The translations under genes and the position numbers were made by a program. A model generated the notes under the pieces. The model was not told the DNA's origin. It saw only the letters and a program-made list of their open reading frames with translations, and made no database searches. A stretch of 64,000 nucleotides of DNA. Source: Planctomicrobium piriforme. GTDB taxonomy: Bacteria; Planctomycetota; Planctomycetia; Planctomycetales; Planctomycetaceae. The number at the start of each line of letters is the position of its first letter. Positions within the stretch are counted from its first letter, which is position 1. Where the stretch lies: positions 1-64,000 of the forward strand of contig NZ_FOQD01000010.1 of assembly GCF_900113665.1 (NCBI RefSeq), in the 5' to 3' direction. This document shows, piece by piece, positions 37,818 to 46,836 of this stretch.

Positions 37818-37891
37818 GTTCCCGTAGCTCAGCTGGATAGAGCGCTAGCCTCCGAAGCTAGAGGTCACAAGTTCGAATCTTGTCGGGGACA
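37818..37891 (+). tRNA. tRNA-Arg (anticodon CCG)
   Basis: Complete cloverleaf of 74 nt: acceptor stem GTTCCCG with CGGGGAC (one wobble), D arm AGCTCAGCTGGATAGAGC, anticodon arm CTAGC/GCTAG with loop CTCCGAA giving anticodon CCG (reads CGG), T arm with loop TTCGAAT and stem ACAAG/CTTGT, discriminator A. CCA is not encoded. Six T residues follow directly and may end transcription. Confidence 0.95.
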
Positions 37892-38007
37892 CTTTTTTGC
37901 TTCCAACGGTGTGTCGCATCGCGATCCCGGCTGTAATGCAAGTTCTTTCACTTCGCTGATTTCCACTCCAGGCGGCCCACTGAGACAGCAGGCCAGGGAG
38001 CAGATTG

Positions 38008-38376
38008 TTGAGCGACTTCAATCCCGCCCCGGTCAGTCCGGAAGAGCAGCGCGTCCGCACCTGGGCGATGGCCCTGCATCTCTCGCAATTCGCCACTTAC
38101 CTGGCTCCGGTCGCAGGTATCGTCGCGCCGATTGTGATCTGGCAGATCCAGAAAGATAAAATGCCGGAACTCGATATTCACGGCAAGATCGTGGTCAACT
38201 GGCTGATCTCTGTGATCATTTATCTGTCGATCGGGTTTGTGCTGACGTTCGTTCTCATCGGCATCCCGATCTTGATGTTGGTCTCCGCACTGGCTGTGAT
38301 TTACCCGATTATCGGCGGCATCAAGGCGAGCCAGGGAGAAGTCTGGCGCTATCCCGGCTCGATCACGTTCTTCTAG
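38008..38376 (+). CDS. DUF4870-type membrane protein
   Basis: 122 residues. It matches the DUF4870/Tic20-like pattern: ALHLSQFATYLAPVAGIVAP, IWQIQKDKMPELDIHGKIVV and NWLISVIIYLSIGFVLTFVL, followed by a third hydrophobic pair, for four or so helices. Function is unknown. AGGGAG at 37995-38000 favours the TTG at 38008 over that at 38005. It is 116 bp after tRNA-Arg on the same strand. Confidence 0.8.
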   Translation: MSDFNPAPVSPEEQRVRTWAMALHLSQFATYLAPVAGIVAPIVIWQIQKDKMPELDIHGKIVVNWLISVIIYLSIGFVLTFVLIGIPILMLVSALAVIYPIIGGIKASQGEVWRYPGSITFF

Positions 38377-38439
38377 ACCTGACGACTCTCGGGCAGCGTT
38401 TGCTCTTATGAGTGGCGTTGAATTCCGCGCCGTCAAAAG

Positions 38440-38472
38440 AACCGTGGCTAACGCCCAGCGGCTGATGGGCGT
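38440..38472 (-). repeat. REP-like dispersed palindrome, inverted copy
   Basis: AACCGTGGCTAACGCCCAGC onward is the reverse complement of the consensus. It faces the variant copy at 38502. Confidence 0.75.
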
Positions 38473-38501
38473 ACAAACAAGATTGTCCGCCCCCGACGGT
38501 G

Positions 38502-38536
38502 GACGCCAATCAGCCGGCAGGCGTTAGCGTCCGGTT
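38502..38536 (+). repeat. REP-like dispersed palindrome, variant type
   Basis: GACGCCAATCAGCCGGCAGG followed by CGTTAGCGTCCGGTT, the same variant as at 24548. Confidence 0.75.
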
Positions 38537-38584
38537 CGCTTGTTCGACGGGCAACACCTGCAGCAAAAACGCCATAACACACAC

Positions 38585-38621
38585 AACAAAAAGAGCCGAA
38601 CTGGATTCCAGTTCGGCTCTT
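38585..38621 (-). terminator. Terminator after the C-terminal processing protease gene
   Basis: On the minus strand, AAGAGCCGAACTGG and CCAGTTCGGCTCTT form a perfect 14-bp stem with a 3-nt loop, followed by a short T run, directly after the protease stop codon. Classical Rho-independent form. Confidence 0.85.
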
Positions 38622-38653
38622 CGCTTCGATGTCCTCTCGCCGTCAGTCGGCGA

Positions 38654-40768
38654 TTACTTGGTCGTCTTTGACGCCGCCACCTGATCCTGCAGGACCGTCA
38701 GGTAGTCGAGGGCGATGTTCAGCACTTCGTCTTCGTAGAACCGCTTCGGGAAGATCGGGTCGCCTGGCTTCGGGGTCGAACCTTCGCCAGTTTCCAGGGC
38801 TTCGGTTTCCTTCTTGGCGACTTCGTCTTCCGCACGTTCCTTACGAGCTTCCGCTTCGTTCAGAGTCAACTGCGTGCGGTCTTTCTTGGCCAGGTAGCGT
38901 TCGATTGCCTTGTTCAGCGTCTGGAAGTCCGAATTCTGGGCGATACGGGCTTCGCTCTTCTTCTGCAGGGCCGAAACCAGTTCCGGGCTGACCATGCGGC
39001 CATCCGAGTACTTCATGGCCGGCACCTGATCGAACGGCAAGGCGTGATCCAGCGAAGCTTCCCCGAGATCCCAGTGATCGATGACAGACGGCAGCACGAC
39101 GTCCGAACGCACGCCGCGGTTCTGGGTGCTGTCTCCGTTCACGCGGTAGAACTGCTGAATGGTCAGTTTCAGTTTGCCGCGATCTCCCTGCTTGATCAGA
39201 CTGAACGGCTGCCGCGGAGCGACATCCATCAGGTTCTGCACCGTTCCCTTGCCGTGCGTGGTGGTGTCGCCGACGATAATTCCCCGTTTGTAGTCTTTGA
39301 TGACGCCGGAGAAAATCTCCGAAGCCGAGGCCGACAGGCGGTTGTCGATCACCACGAGCGGTTTGGTCGTTTTTACGCCCGGCTCGCGGTCATCCAGTGC
39401 CTGCACATGGCCGGTCGGCTCTTTCACCTGCACCACCGGGCCGCGGTCGATGAAGTGGCCGGAGACCTCAATGGCTTCGGTCAAAGCACCGCCGCCGTTA
39501 TTCCGCTGGTCGACGATCACGACATCGACCCCTTCTTTTTCGAACTGGTCGAGCACCTTGCCGACATCGACCGCGGCACTCTTGAACTCGCCGCCTCCCT
39601 GGGCGCCGGCGAAGTCACGATAGTATGACGGCAGGCTGACGACCCCGATCTTGCCGGGCCGGCCAAGCCGGTCCATGCAGTCGATGATCTCTCCCTTAAC
39701 TTCGGATTCTTTCAACTCGATCTTCTTACGAGTCAGCGAAATCAGCTTGGTTTCGCCGCCGTCAGCGGGTTTCACCTGCAGGCGCACAATCGTGCCGCGC
39801 GGGCCGCGGATCATCCGCACCACTTCGCTGAGCTTCATTTCGAAGATGTCGACGATCTCTCCCTTGGCATCCTGTCCGACACCAATGATCTTGTCGCCGA
39901 CCTTCAGGTTGCCCTCTTCAGAAGCCGCACCGCCGGGAACGATCGAGGCCACGACTGTGTAGCCGTCGTCATACCGCAGTGCCGCGCCGATCCCGTCGAG
40001 GCTCAGCCGCATCTGGATTTCGAAGTCTTCCCAGCTATGGGGAGACATGTAGGTGGAGTGCGGATCGAAGGTGCTGGCCAGCGCGGTCAGGAAGATTTCC
40101 AGTTCTTCGCCCGGAGAATACTGGTCGACCAGCAACTGGTTGTTGCGATAGCGCTTGTTCAGCCGTTCGCGAGCCGCTTCCAGAATCTGTGCTTCGGTCT
40201 TGGGAGCAGCATCGGCGGCGTCTTTGGTGTCCTTGCCGCCGTCGAGCTTGAACTGCAGCAGATCGTACTTCACGCGCTTCCGCCAGCGTTCGTCGAGCTC
40301 TTCCTGGGTGGCGCACCAGGTCAGTTTCTTGGCATCGATTTCAATCGCTTCGTTCGCCGTGAAATCGTGATCCTGTGAGACCAGTTGATGGGCGACTCCC
40401 ATCTGGTGGTCGAGACGTTTCTTGTAGCGGTCAAAGACTTCATAGCAGAAGCTCACGTTCCCCGCTTTGATTTCGTCGTCGAGAGTGTTGCGATGCTTCT
40501 CGAAGTCGGCGATGTCGGATTTCAGGAAGTACAGCTTCTGGGGGTCGAGGTCTTTGATGAACCCGTCGAGCAGTTGCCCCGAGACTTTGTCGTCGATCTC
40601 GGTGCGGCTCAGATGAAACTTCGGAATCATTTTGGAAACGAGCTTGGCTGTTTCCTGATCCGTGGGGTCTGCCGAAGAGAGCCGCTGGGCAAAGGCCGTA
40701 GAGAGCCCGAGGATCAGGAGACTCGCTGCGGTGAATCGCCTGACCCGTGCCACGTCGAGAGATGCCAT
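38654..40768 (-). CDS. C-terminal processing peptidase (Tsp/Prc family)
   Basis: Secreted serine protease of 704 residues, similar in size and order to E. coli Tsp/Prc. A signal peptide (MASLDVARVRRFTAASLLIL) is followed by a helical N-terminal domain (FIKDLDPQKLYFLKSDIADF), a PDZ domain (about 250-335, VVASIVPGGAASEEGNLKVG) and the S41 peptidase core. The Ser of the catalytic dyad lies in NRLSASASEIF and the Lys in THGKGTVQ. The C-terminal Lys/Glu-rich helices are typical. It degrades or trims periplasmic proteins. Start moved from 40843 to the ATG at 40768. Confidence 0.93.
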   Translation of the reverse strand: MASLDVARVRRFTAASLLILGLSTAFAQRLSSADPTDQETAKLVSKMIPKFHLSRTEIDDKVSGQLLDGFIKDLDPQKLYFLKSDIADFEKHRNTLDDEIKAGNVSFCYEVFDRYKKRLDHQMGVAHQLVSQDHDFTANEAIEIDAKKLTWCATQEELDERWRKRVKYDLLQFKLDGGKDTKDAADAAPKTEAQILEAARERLNKRYRNNQLLVDQYSPGEELEIFLTALASTFDPHSTYMSPHSWEDFEIQMRLSLDGIGAALRYDDGYTVVASIVPGGAASEEGNLKVGDKIIGVGQDAKGEIVDIFEMKLSEVVRMIRGPRGTIVRLQVKPADGGETKLISLTRKKIELKESEVKGEIIDCMDRLGRPGKIGVVSLPSYYRDFAGAQGGGEFKSAAVDVGKVLDQFEKEGVDVVIVDQRNNGGGALTEAIEVSGHFIDRGPVVQVKEPTGHVQALDDREPGVKTTKPLVVIDNRLSASASEIFSGVIKDYKRGIIVGDTTTHGKGTVQNLMDVAPRQPFSLIKQGDRGKLKLTIQQFYRVNGDSTQNRGVRSDVVLPSVIDHWDLGEASLDHALPFDQVPAMKYSDGRMVSPELVSALQKKSEARIAQNSDFQTLNKAIERYLAKKDRTQLTLNEAEARKERAEDEVAKKETEALETGEGSTPKPGDPIFPKRFYEDEVLNIALDYLTVLQDQVAASKTTK

Positions 40769-41351
40769 GCTTTCCGCCTGTTTTTTACGAAAGTCTGAAA
40801 CAAGGCCTGCTCCACAGACTTCCGCCGTGAAGCCAACCCCCATCCGCGCGGTTCAGCCGCCGCCGCCCGGTCCCCTGCATTGCAACCGATTCGCCGTTGC
40901 GCAGGCTGCGAGGATTTCGAGAACCACGAACCACTTCAAGTTGCGACCGGCACCAGCCGGACCCGTCGGGCCTTTCACATCGCCTGATGAAAGAGACCCA
41001 GCGTCTCCGGAATGCTATCCCATGTTCAGGTTTGCGACAAGATGCGGTTTCCTCCCGACCCCTCAAAAACCCGACCCGCCCATTTGGCACAGGTGCGTCC
41101 GTTGACAGATTCCGGCGAACATCGCACGAGAAATCCTGTCGGGAAGGCAATTCGCAATCATCCCTCTTGCAGCGCCAGCGACCAGCGACCGACAATCCCC
41201 CGCAAAACTCAAACGAACGCGGACGCAAACGCGGCCCATTCAGATGACGCCAATCAGCCGCTGGGCGTTAGCCCACGGTTCTCTCGTTCGGCGTGCCAGG
41301 CACAATTTCCTCCGGTTACAACTCAAAATGGCACGAGACAGGAGCCTCACC
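40769..41351. other. Divergent intergenic region with one REP-like copy
   Basis: 583 bp between the protease gene and the GNAT gene. Open frames exist on both strands (e.g. 40785-41228 minus) but show no domains or ribosome-binding sites. The one recognised feature is the REP-like copy at 41246-41280. Confidence 0.55.
41246..41280 (+). repeat. REP-like dispersed palindrome, forward copy
   Basis: Full consensus match: GACGCCAATCAGCCGCTGGG followed by CGTTAGCCCACGGTT. About 70 bp before the GNAT start codon. Confidence 0.8.
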
Positions 41352-41855
41352 ATGACATTTCGCCCCGAACGCCTAGACGACGTTGATGCAATTCGCGCAG
41401 TCAACGCTGCCGCCTTTGCCCGGCCGGATGAAGCTGAACTCGTCGACGCCCTGCGGGCAGGCGGCTACGTCCGGTTGTCGATCGTGGCAGAGGTCGATGC
41501 CCAGGTCGTCGGCCACATCCTCTTCACCGGCCTGCCGATCATCACCAGCACGGGAGTTGTGCCAGCTTTGTCACTCGCCCCGGTCGCTGTCTTACCTGCC
41601 TTTCAGAGCTGCGGCATCGGCAGCGCTTTGATCCGTTACAGCCTCGACCAATCCCGAAACGCAGGGTACCAGACCGTCATCGTCCTGGGCGATCCAAACT
41701 TCTACGCCCGCTTCGGCTTCTCGCCAGAGCTTACTGATCACCTCGAATCCCCCTTCAAGTGCCCGGAATGGATGGCGCTGGAACTGAGGCCTGGAGCACT
41801 CGCGAGAGTTCGCGGGCAAGTGGAATATGCGCCGCCGTTTTTTGCTTTGACGTAA
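41352..41855 (+). CDS. GNAT-family N-acetyltransferase
   Basis: 167 residues, cytosolic. The acetyl-CoA-binding motif A is LSLAPVAVLPAFQSCGIGSA (Q/R-x-x-G-x-G/A form). It begins TFRPERLDDVDAIRAVNAAA and ends with FYARFGFSPELTDHLESPFK, as in the YhbS-like GNAT subgroup. Substrate unknown. GGAG about 7 nt before the ATG at 41352 supports this start over the longer frame from 41244. Confidence 0.9.
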   Translation: MTFRPERLDDVDAIRAVNAAAFARPDEAELVDALRAGGYVRLSIVAEVDAQVVGHILFTGLPIITSTGVVPALSLAPVAVLPAFQSCGIGSALIRYSLDQSRNAGYQTVIVLGDPNFYARFGFSPELTDHLESPFKCPEWMALELRPGALARVRGQVEYAPPFFALT

Positions 41856-41867
41856 CGGCAACATTGG

Positions 41868-41900
41868 GGGCAGGGTCAGTAGCGGAGCGCATGGCCCTGC
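41868..41900 (+). repeat. GGCAGGGTCAG dispersed repeat, copy 1
   Basis: GGGGGCAGGGTCAGTAGCGG followed by AGCGCATGGCCCTGCC; GCAGGG and CCCTGC can pair. Two more copies lie at 46679-46715 and 46723-46759. Confidence 0.65.
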
Positions 41901-41974
41901 CGGCTTGTCATAAAATTCGAACTTCTCGGTCCGAGTTGACGACCCTTTCCGCCAGTCGCATCCGTCCCTCAAGT

Positions 41975-42934
41975 TCAGATCTGGCGGCGGTACTGCTCTG
42001 GCGTCACGCCGACCATTTGGGTGAAGACGCGAGAAAGGTGGCCACGGTTGCTGAATCCGCATTCCTTCGCCATGTCGTCGAACGTCATGTTGCGGCCGAA
42101 GTGCCCAATCAGCTCTTTCACTCGGCGAATTCGAAGTTGAACAAGGTGATCGTGGACTGTTTGACCGGTCGCTTTCCGGAAGGCCCGCGTCAGCTGGGGG
42201 CGGCTCACTCCGGCTGCGGCGGCGATCTCACCCAGTGACGGCTTTTCAGCCAGAGTGTCCTGCATGTAGGCCATCGCTCTGTCCACCATGTGGCTGGAAC
42301 CCCGTTCCTGCTCGGCAAAGGCCAGCTTTTTCTTTTCCTCGAGAGTAAGCAGGCGCCCGATGAGAGTAAGAAACGTCCCCTCGGCCATGATCTCCTCACC
42401 AATGGAGTTCGCGTCAAGCTGGTCCCACAACTGGCGAATTAACGCGGGCACCACGGGATCGAGAAGTTCCTTGTTAGGAACCCGTAGCAGATGCTGACCG
42501 TCGGTTTCGAGATAATCCCCGGCGATTTCACGCAATTCAGACACGGGGAACGACACCAGCAGGCTTTCGAACCGATTCCGACGGTTCCCGCGGACTTGAG
42601 ACTCCTTACCCGGCGGCGTGAAGATGAAAGATCCCGGCATCCTTCGCATCCAGCCTGCGCTGTAATTGACGTCGTGCAGGGCCGGGTGGTTATTCAGGTG
42701 CAGCCGAAGCTCGCAAAATGCTTCAACATCCGCAGAGTGGGTCACAGCCTGCGCTTCTTCCGAACACCCGTAGTTCATGACAAAGGGTCGCCGGGGGCTG
42801 GCGCGAAAATTGAGGTCCAGCGCCTGTTTGCTGCCTTCGGAACGCGCATCGGCCGATGCGAGCAGATCGCGCTCAAATGACCGGGCTCGGTCTGCTTTTG
42901 AGATGGATCGCAGTGCGGAAGGCCGGTTCATCAT
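41975..42934 (-). CDS. AraC-family transcriptional regulator
   Basis: 319 residues. An N-terminal cupin-like sensing domain (HLNNHPALHDVNYSAGWMRR, PGSFIFTPPGKESQV) precedes a C-terminal double helix-turn-helix: SLGEIAAAAGVSRPQLTRAF, then FDDMAKECGFSNRGHLSRVF and VGVTPEQYRRQI. The frame stays open to 43150; the ATG at 42934 is preferred because the sensing domain begins soon after it and AGG lies about 8 nt upstream, but 43024 is possible. Ligand and targets unknown. Confidence 0.85.
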   Translation of the reverse strand: MMNRPSALRSISKADRARSFERDLLASADARSEGSKQALDLNFRASPRRPFVMNYGCSEEAQAVTHSADVEAFCELRLHLNNHPALHDVNYSAGWMRRMPGSFIFTPPGKESQVRGNRRNRFESLLVSFPVSELREIAGDYLETDGQHLLRVPNKELLDPVVPALIRQLWDQLDANSIGEEIMAEGTFLTLIGRLLTLEEKKKLAFAEQERGSSHMVDRAMAYMQDTLAEKPSLGEIAAAAGVSRPQLTRAFRKATGQTVHDHLVQLRIRRVKELIGHFGRNMTFDDMAKECGFSNRGHLSRVFTQMVGVTPEQYRRQI

Positions 42935-43693
42935 TTCGGGAGCCTTGAACGTATGGACCACGTTGCCCACTTGCTTGAACCGTTGGGGCACTCGATCAAA
43001 AATCGGATGATGAAAGCGAATCATCAACGTCGCAATTTCAACGCGAGCGGCACAGGCACGCAAGCGGATTTCCGCGTCGTCGACACGATTTCGAAAAGAC
43101 CATCCGGCGACGTTAGGAATCCTGCAACTTTCATGAGCAAAAGTGCCCAAAGTCTATGCAGTTTTGTGGTTTTGATGACCTCGAACGTGTGCGCTGGGGT
43201 GTAGACTCGAATCCTCTCGTCTTGCGATTCCCCCTCTCGCTGCGCGCGAGTGAGTTTCGTGAAGAAATTTGTCCCTCTCGGGTGGCTGTCGCAACCTACT
43301 CTCAGCATGAGAGTAAGGGATCGATGAGTGATGCGACGGCGAGGTCGGCAAGAACGAACCGTACGGGGGCGGAAACAAGAATGGAACGCTGTTTGCCTTT
43401 CTGTCTTTGGAAAAATGCTTCCAGGTTTGACGGAATTCAAAGGCGCGGTCACTCAATGTCTCTGGCATCATTCGAGCAGAACTCTACGGCAATCAATCAG
43501 ATGCTGGCCGCGCTGGTGGGCTTTCTCGCACGCCCCTTCTGTCGTTAGTCGCACGCGTGGTCTTTTCGTCACCGCTTCGATTCCCTGCGCTGGCCTGTCG
43601 ACGTGAATCTCACACTGGGATGCACGCTCTTGCCCGCGGACGCTCTCGATATGCATTGATTCATTCTCCGACTCTCTTCCCAGGAGGCCTTGT
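42935..43693. other. Intergenic region without a supported gene
   Basis: About 760 bp between the AraC gene and the second DUF1559 gene, shorter if the AraC gene starts upstream. Frames such as 43024-43452 (minus) lack domains. AGGAGG at 43682-43687 belongs to the DUF1559 gene. No repeat or RNA was recognised. Confidence 0.5.
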
Positions 43694-44650
43694 ATGACTC
43701 GAAGTTGTTCCTTTCGGAGGGCTCGCGCCTTCACACTGATCGAACTGCTGGTAGTGATTGCGATCATCGCCATCCTCGTCGCCCTGCTGCTGCCGGCGGT
43801 GCAGTCCGCCCGCGAAGCCGCACGGCGGAGCCAGTGCAAGAACAATCTGCATCAGCTGGCGCTGGGAATTCACAATTACAACGATGTCTATGGACTATGC
43901 CCGCTGGCAAATACGGCCTCCGATTCCAAATATCGCACGCCCTGGGGAGCAGCGATTTTGCCGCAGATTGATCAGGCAGGGCTGTTTAATCTGCTCAGCC
44001 CAGGGAGTTCCGAACTCATGAGCCCCAACACAACCTCGATCGCCGTTTTCAAATGTCCGTCGGATCCCAATGCTGACCTGATTTTTCATTCGGACGGTGG
44101 AACTCTGACGTGGACCAAGCAGCGGCAAGGCGCGAGTAACGACTGTTGGCCCGTTCGCAGCCTGAGCCAGATCACAGACTCGGGAACCGGGACCGCGCTG
44201 TGCGCGGCGGCCAACTATGTGATGACCTCGCATGCCGCTGTGGACTTCAGCATGGACAAAATCGTCAAGAATCAGGGAACGTCAAACTTCCTATTGATCG
44301 GTGAGCGCCAGTCCAAAGGTCAGCCCACGACCTGGCTGGGGAAGTTCAGCGGGTACGTCGGAAACCCCGCTTATGCCGGGTGGCCGCAAACCACGGTTGT
44401 GGTCGGCTCGACTGACCAGTGCGCCGCGTCCAGCACCTCGACCGGCCCCAACACCAGCGGCCTGACGACGCTTGGCTCGTTTGTCACCAGGTTCAATGCT
44501 TCGCCGGCCTCGGCCTCCAGCGAACACAACGGGGGTTGCCATTTCTCGATGGCCGACGGCTCCGTGCGGTTCATCGCGGACACGATCGACGCAGAAACTC
44601 AGACCAAAATCGCCAGACTGGGGAAAGCCGGCGCCATCGGCGAGTTCTAG
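43694..44650 (+). CDS. DUF1559 prepilin-like protein
   Basis: 318 residues. Basic leader MTRSCSFRRAR, then AFTLIELLVVIAIIAILVAL, the pseudopilin helix, and QSAREAARRSQCKNNLHQLA with IHNYNDVYGLCP. The end CHFSMADGSVRFIADTIDAE is family-typical. AGGAGG lies 6 nt before the ATG. It is followed by a broken paralogue and a lipoprotein, so it may form an operon with them. Confidence 0.93.
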   Translation: MTRSCSFRRARAFTLIELLVVIAIIAILVALLLPAVQSAREAARRSQCKNNLHQLALGIHNYNDVYGLCPLANTASDSKYRTPWGAAILPQIDQAGLFNLLSPGSSELMSPNTTSIAVFKCPSDPNADLIFHSDGGTLTWTKQRQGASNDCWPVRSLSQITDSGTGTALCAAANYVMTSHAAVDFSMDKIVKNQGTSNFLLIGERQSKGQPTTWLGKFSGYVGNPAYAGWPQTTVVVGSTDQCAASSTSTGPNTSGLTTLGSFVTRFNASPASASSEHNGGCHFSMADGSVRFIADTIDAETQTKIARLGKAGAIGEF

Positions 44651-44799
44651 CGTCCCGCCTTCGAGACAGGTTTCTTCCGGTCATGCAGCGCGTCAAACGC
44701 GGCTCCCAGGACGGGCGTCGACGAGCACTCGCCGTCGCTCGATGAGCCGGTACTGCAGACAACGCTCCTCATCTACTCCCGTTATCAAGGTACTCTTTC

Positions 44800-45862
44800 A
44801 TGAAGATCTCCAAACGAAGTCGGCCGGGCTTTACGCTGGTCGAGTTGCTCGTGGTCATTGCGGTGATTGCAATTCTCATTTCACTGCTGTTGCCGGCAGT
44901 GCAGCAGGCTCGGGCCGCGGCACAACGCACAGCCTGCAAGAATCATCTCAAGCAATTTGGTCTGGCAATGCACAACTATCACGATGCTTTCAACACGTTT
45001 CCCCCAGGCGTCGTCAGTCCCGGAACGCCCGCAATCACAACGGCCAATGCTTCCACGGTTCAGGTCAGTGGGGTGGGGTGGGGTGGGGAGCCAAGCTGCT
45101 GGGGTTTGTCGAGCAAAAGGCCATGTACGACAATCTGGGCCAGCATTTGAATGGGACAGCCGTCACCTACGATGACATCATCGGAGAGACTTACGTCTAT
45201 GTCTCTTACTATGAATACTCAAAAGTTCCTAATCAGTATCAATACAAGTTCCCTGCCGTTTATCGATGTCCTGCGGATGCCCAACAGGCCGGCAATGCCG
45301 AAATTGCAAGTAACTATGCAGCTGTTTATGACGCGACGGGAGTCCTGCTTTATGACCCGGGGTCTGGCGTGCATTCCGTTAACCCAAAGAACGACGGCAT
45401 GTTCGGGATTAACGTCACACGCGGCCTGAGGGAGCCACCGACGGATCGTCAAACACCTTCCTGCTGGGAGAACGGCGTGGCGATTCGGGCGGGGGCGCTC
45501 CGCTCGGAGTTCCGAACACTGAATCGCTCTGGTACGTCATGGGTGGAGGAGACCCCAACATCCCGAACTCCGGCGAAATGCGGGACATCATCGGCAACTG
45601 CTGGAATATCTATTACACCTATCAGAATCATCCCTCGCGGAATGCTCGCTACTCTGCCTGCGTTGCCGCCACAGGTTACAACGCCTGGTACGCACAGACC
45701 GGCGGCAGCACTTATTCATTTAACAGCGTGCATGGGAAAGGCCTCGCCAACATGCTCCTCGCAGACGGGAGCGTCCGCATGGTGGCGCTCACCAGCATCG
45801 ACGTCAACATGTTCAACAATCTCTGCAGCCGCAGCGACGGAAACATCATCGGCGAGTTCTAG
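44800..45862 (+). pseudogene. DUF1559 prepilin-like gene with two frameshifts
   Basis: Pieces of one DUF1559 protein lie in three frames. Frame one (44800-45090) has MKISKRSRPGFTLVELLVVI and the Cys/Asn motif, frame two (about 45090-45425) continues AKLLGFVEQKAMYDNLG to FGINVTRG, and frame three (about 45430-45862) has TDGSSNTFLLGERRGDSG and ends LADGSVRMVALTSIDV with NIIGEF. The first shift lies at four tandem TGGGG units (45069-45088); removing one unit restores frame, giving GVGWGAKLLGFVEQ as the family expects. The second needs one inserted base near 45430. This may be a decayed gene, a phase-variable one at the repeat, or sequencing error. Confidence 0.85.
45069..45088 (+). repeat. TGGGG tandem repeat (4 units) at a frameshift
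   Basis: Four TGGGG units at the first break of the DUF1559 gene. Loss of one 5-bp unit shifts the frame by the amount needed to rejoin the two parts. Confidence 0.8.
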
Positions 45863-46090
45863 AGCAGTTTGCTCGACCGGGTGCCCGTGTCGTACGCGGT
45901 CTCAACAATTGAATGGCTGAATTCCGCGGGGCCAGGCCGGGCAATTCATTTCGCAAAATGCTCTCGAGTTGGCCTGGAACGCGAACTGGTTTTTCCAGGT
46001 GGTCATGGCGTTTAGTAATCAAGGCGGAGCGACATGCTTTGCGTGAAACAGCAATTCAACCCGCATCCGGGTTCACGAGGCGGAGTGCGA

Positions 46091-46678
46091 ATGAGATTGT
46101 CTCACTGGGCAACGGGCTATTCACTGTTCGTCGCCGTAATACTCGCCAGCGGCTGCGGAACTGGTTTGCTTGGCCCGCGGATCTACACCACCGACGATGG
46201 CACGGCCGGCAGTACGCTGCCTGCCTCACCGTTGCCTGCTCTGCAGCTTGATCAGAAACTTTACAAAGCAGAGGAACAGGTGCTGTATGGGCGAGTGGTG
46301 ATTGACGGAAAGCCGGCGAAAAGGGAATCGGTCGAGATCTTTGTCGTCCCCACGGCTGTCCTGGAGGACAAAGACAAGGGAATTCAGCTGATCCCTGGCA
46401 TGCGATCTAACGGCGTCCAACCGAAAAAGCCAAAAGAGCGAACCCTTTCCACATCGGTCGCGAGTGATGACGGCTTTTACATGATCAAGGGGGTCCGGGC
46501 CGGGGAATATCGCGTCTATTTCCACTTTGGAACAGCGTTAAAAGAGAAACGGCAGCAACTGCTCGACTTCGAATCTCCCCTGCTTTCGCCGTTCACGATC
46601 ACGATGGTGAAAGGGCAGTTCATGCAGGATCTGGTGATCCAGTCACCGCCGCCGGAATCGACGAACTCGCCTCAGTGA
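46091..46678 (+). CDS. Lipoprotein next to DUF1559 genes
   Basis: 195 residues. Signal peptide MRLSHWATGYSLFVAVILAS with lipobox LASGC. The mature part has a beta-sandwich pattern (LYGRVVIDGKPAKRESVEIF, DDGFYMIKGVRAGEYRVYFH), like carboxypeptidase-regulatory domains. GGCGGAG lies just before the ATG at 46091, which is preferred to the frame from 46034. Position after the DUF1559 genes repeats the arrangement at 3098-4697. Function unknown. Confidence 0.82.
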   Translation: MRLSHWATGYSLFVAVILASGCGTGLLGPRIYTTDDGTAGSTLPASPLPALQLDQKLYKAEEQVLYGRVVIDGKPAKRESVEIFVVPTAVLEDKDKGIQLIPGMRSNGVQPKKPKERTLSTSVASDDGFYMIKGVRAGEYRVYFHFGTALKEKRQQLLDFESPLLSPFTITMVKGQFMQDLVIQSPPPESTNSPQ

Positions 46679-46759
46679 CGGGTGGCAGGAACAGTAGCAA
46701 AACGCATGGCCCTGCCTAAAGACGGGTGGCAGGGTCAGCAGCGAAGCGCATGGCCCTGC
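46679..46759 (+). repeat. GGCAGGGTCAG dispersed repeat, two tandem copies
   Basis: Two adjacent copies (46679-46715 and 46723-46759) of CGGGTGGCAGG...CGCATGGCCCTGC, matching the copy at 41868. Each can form a GCAGGG/CCCTGC hairpin. Confidence 0.7.
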
Positions 46760-46836
46760 TGAACGTCGAAGCGACGTCCCTACCCCTCACAGCTTCTGGC
46801 AAGCAACTTTGGACGTTTCAACACGAACTCGTCACT

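Noticed and set aside
43024..43452. A 142-codon minus-strand frame upstream of the AraC gene
   Set aside because: No ribosome-binding site or domain, and it overlaps possible N-terminal extensions of the AraC gene; treated as non-coding.
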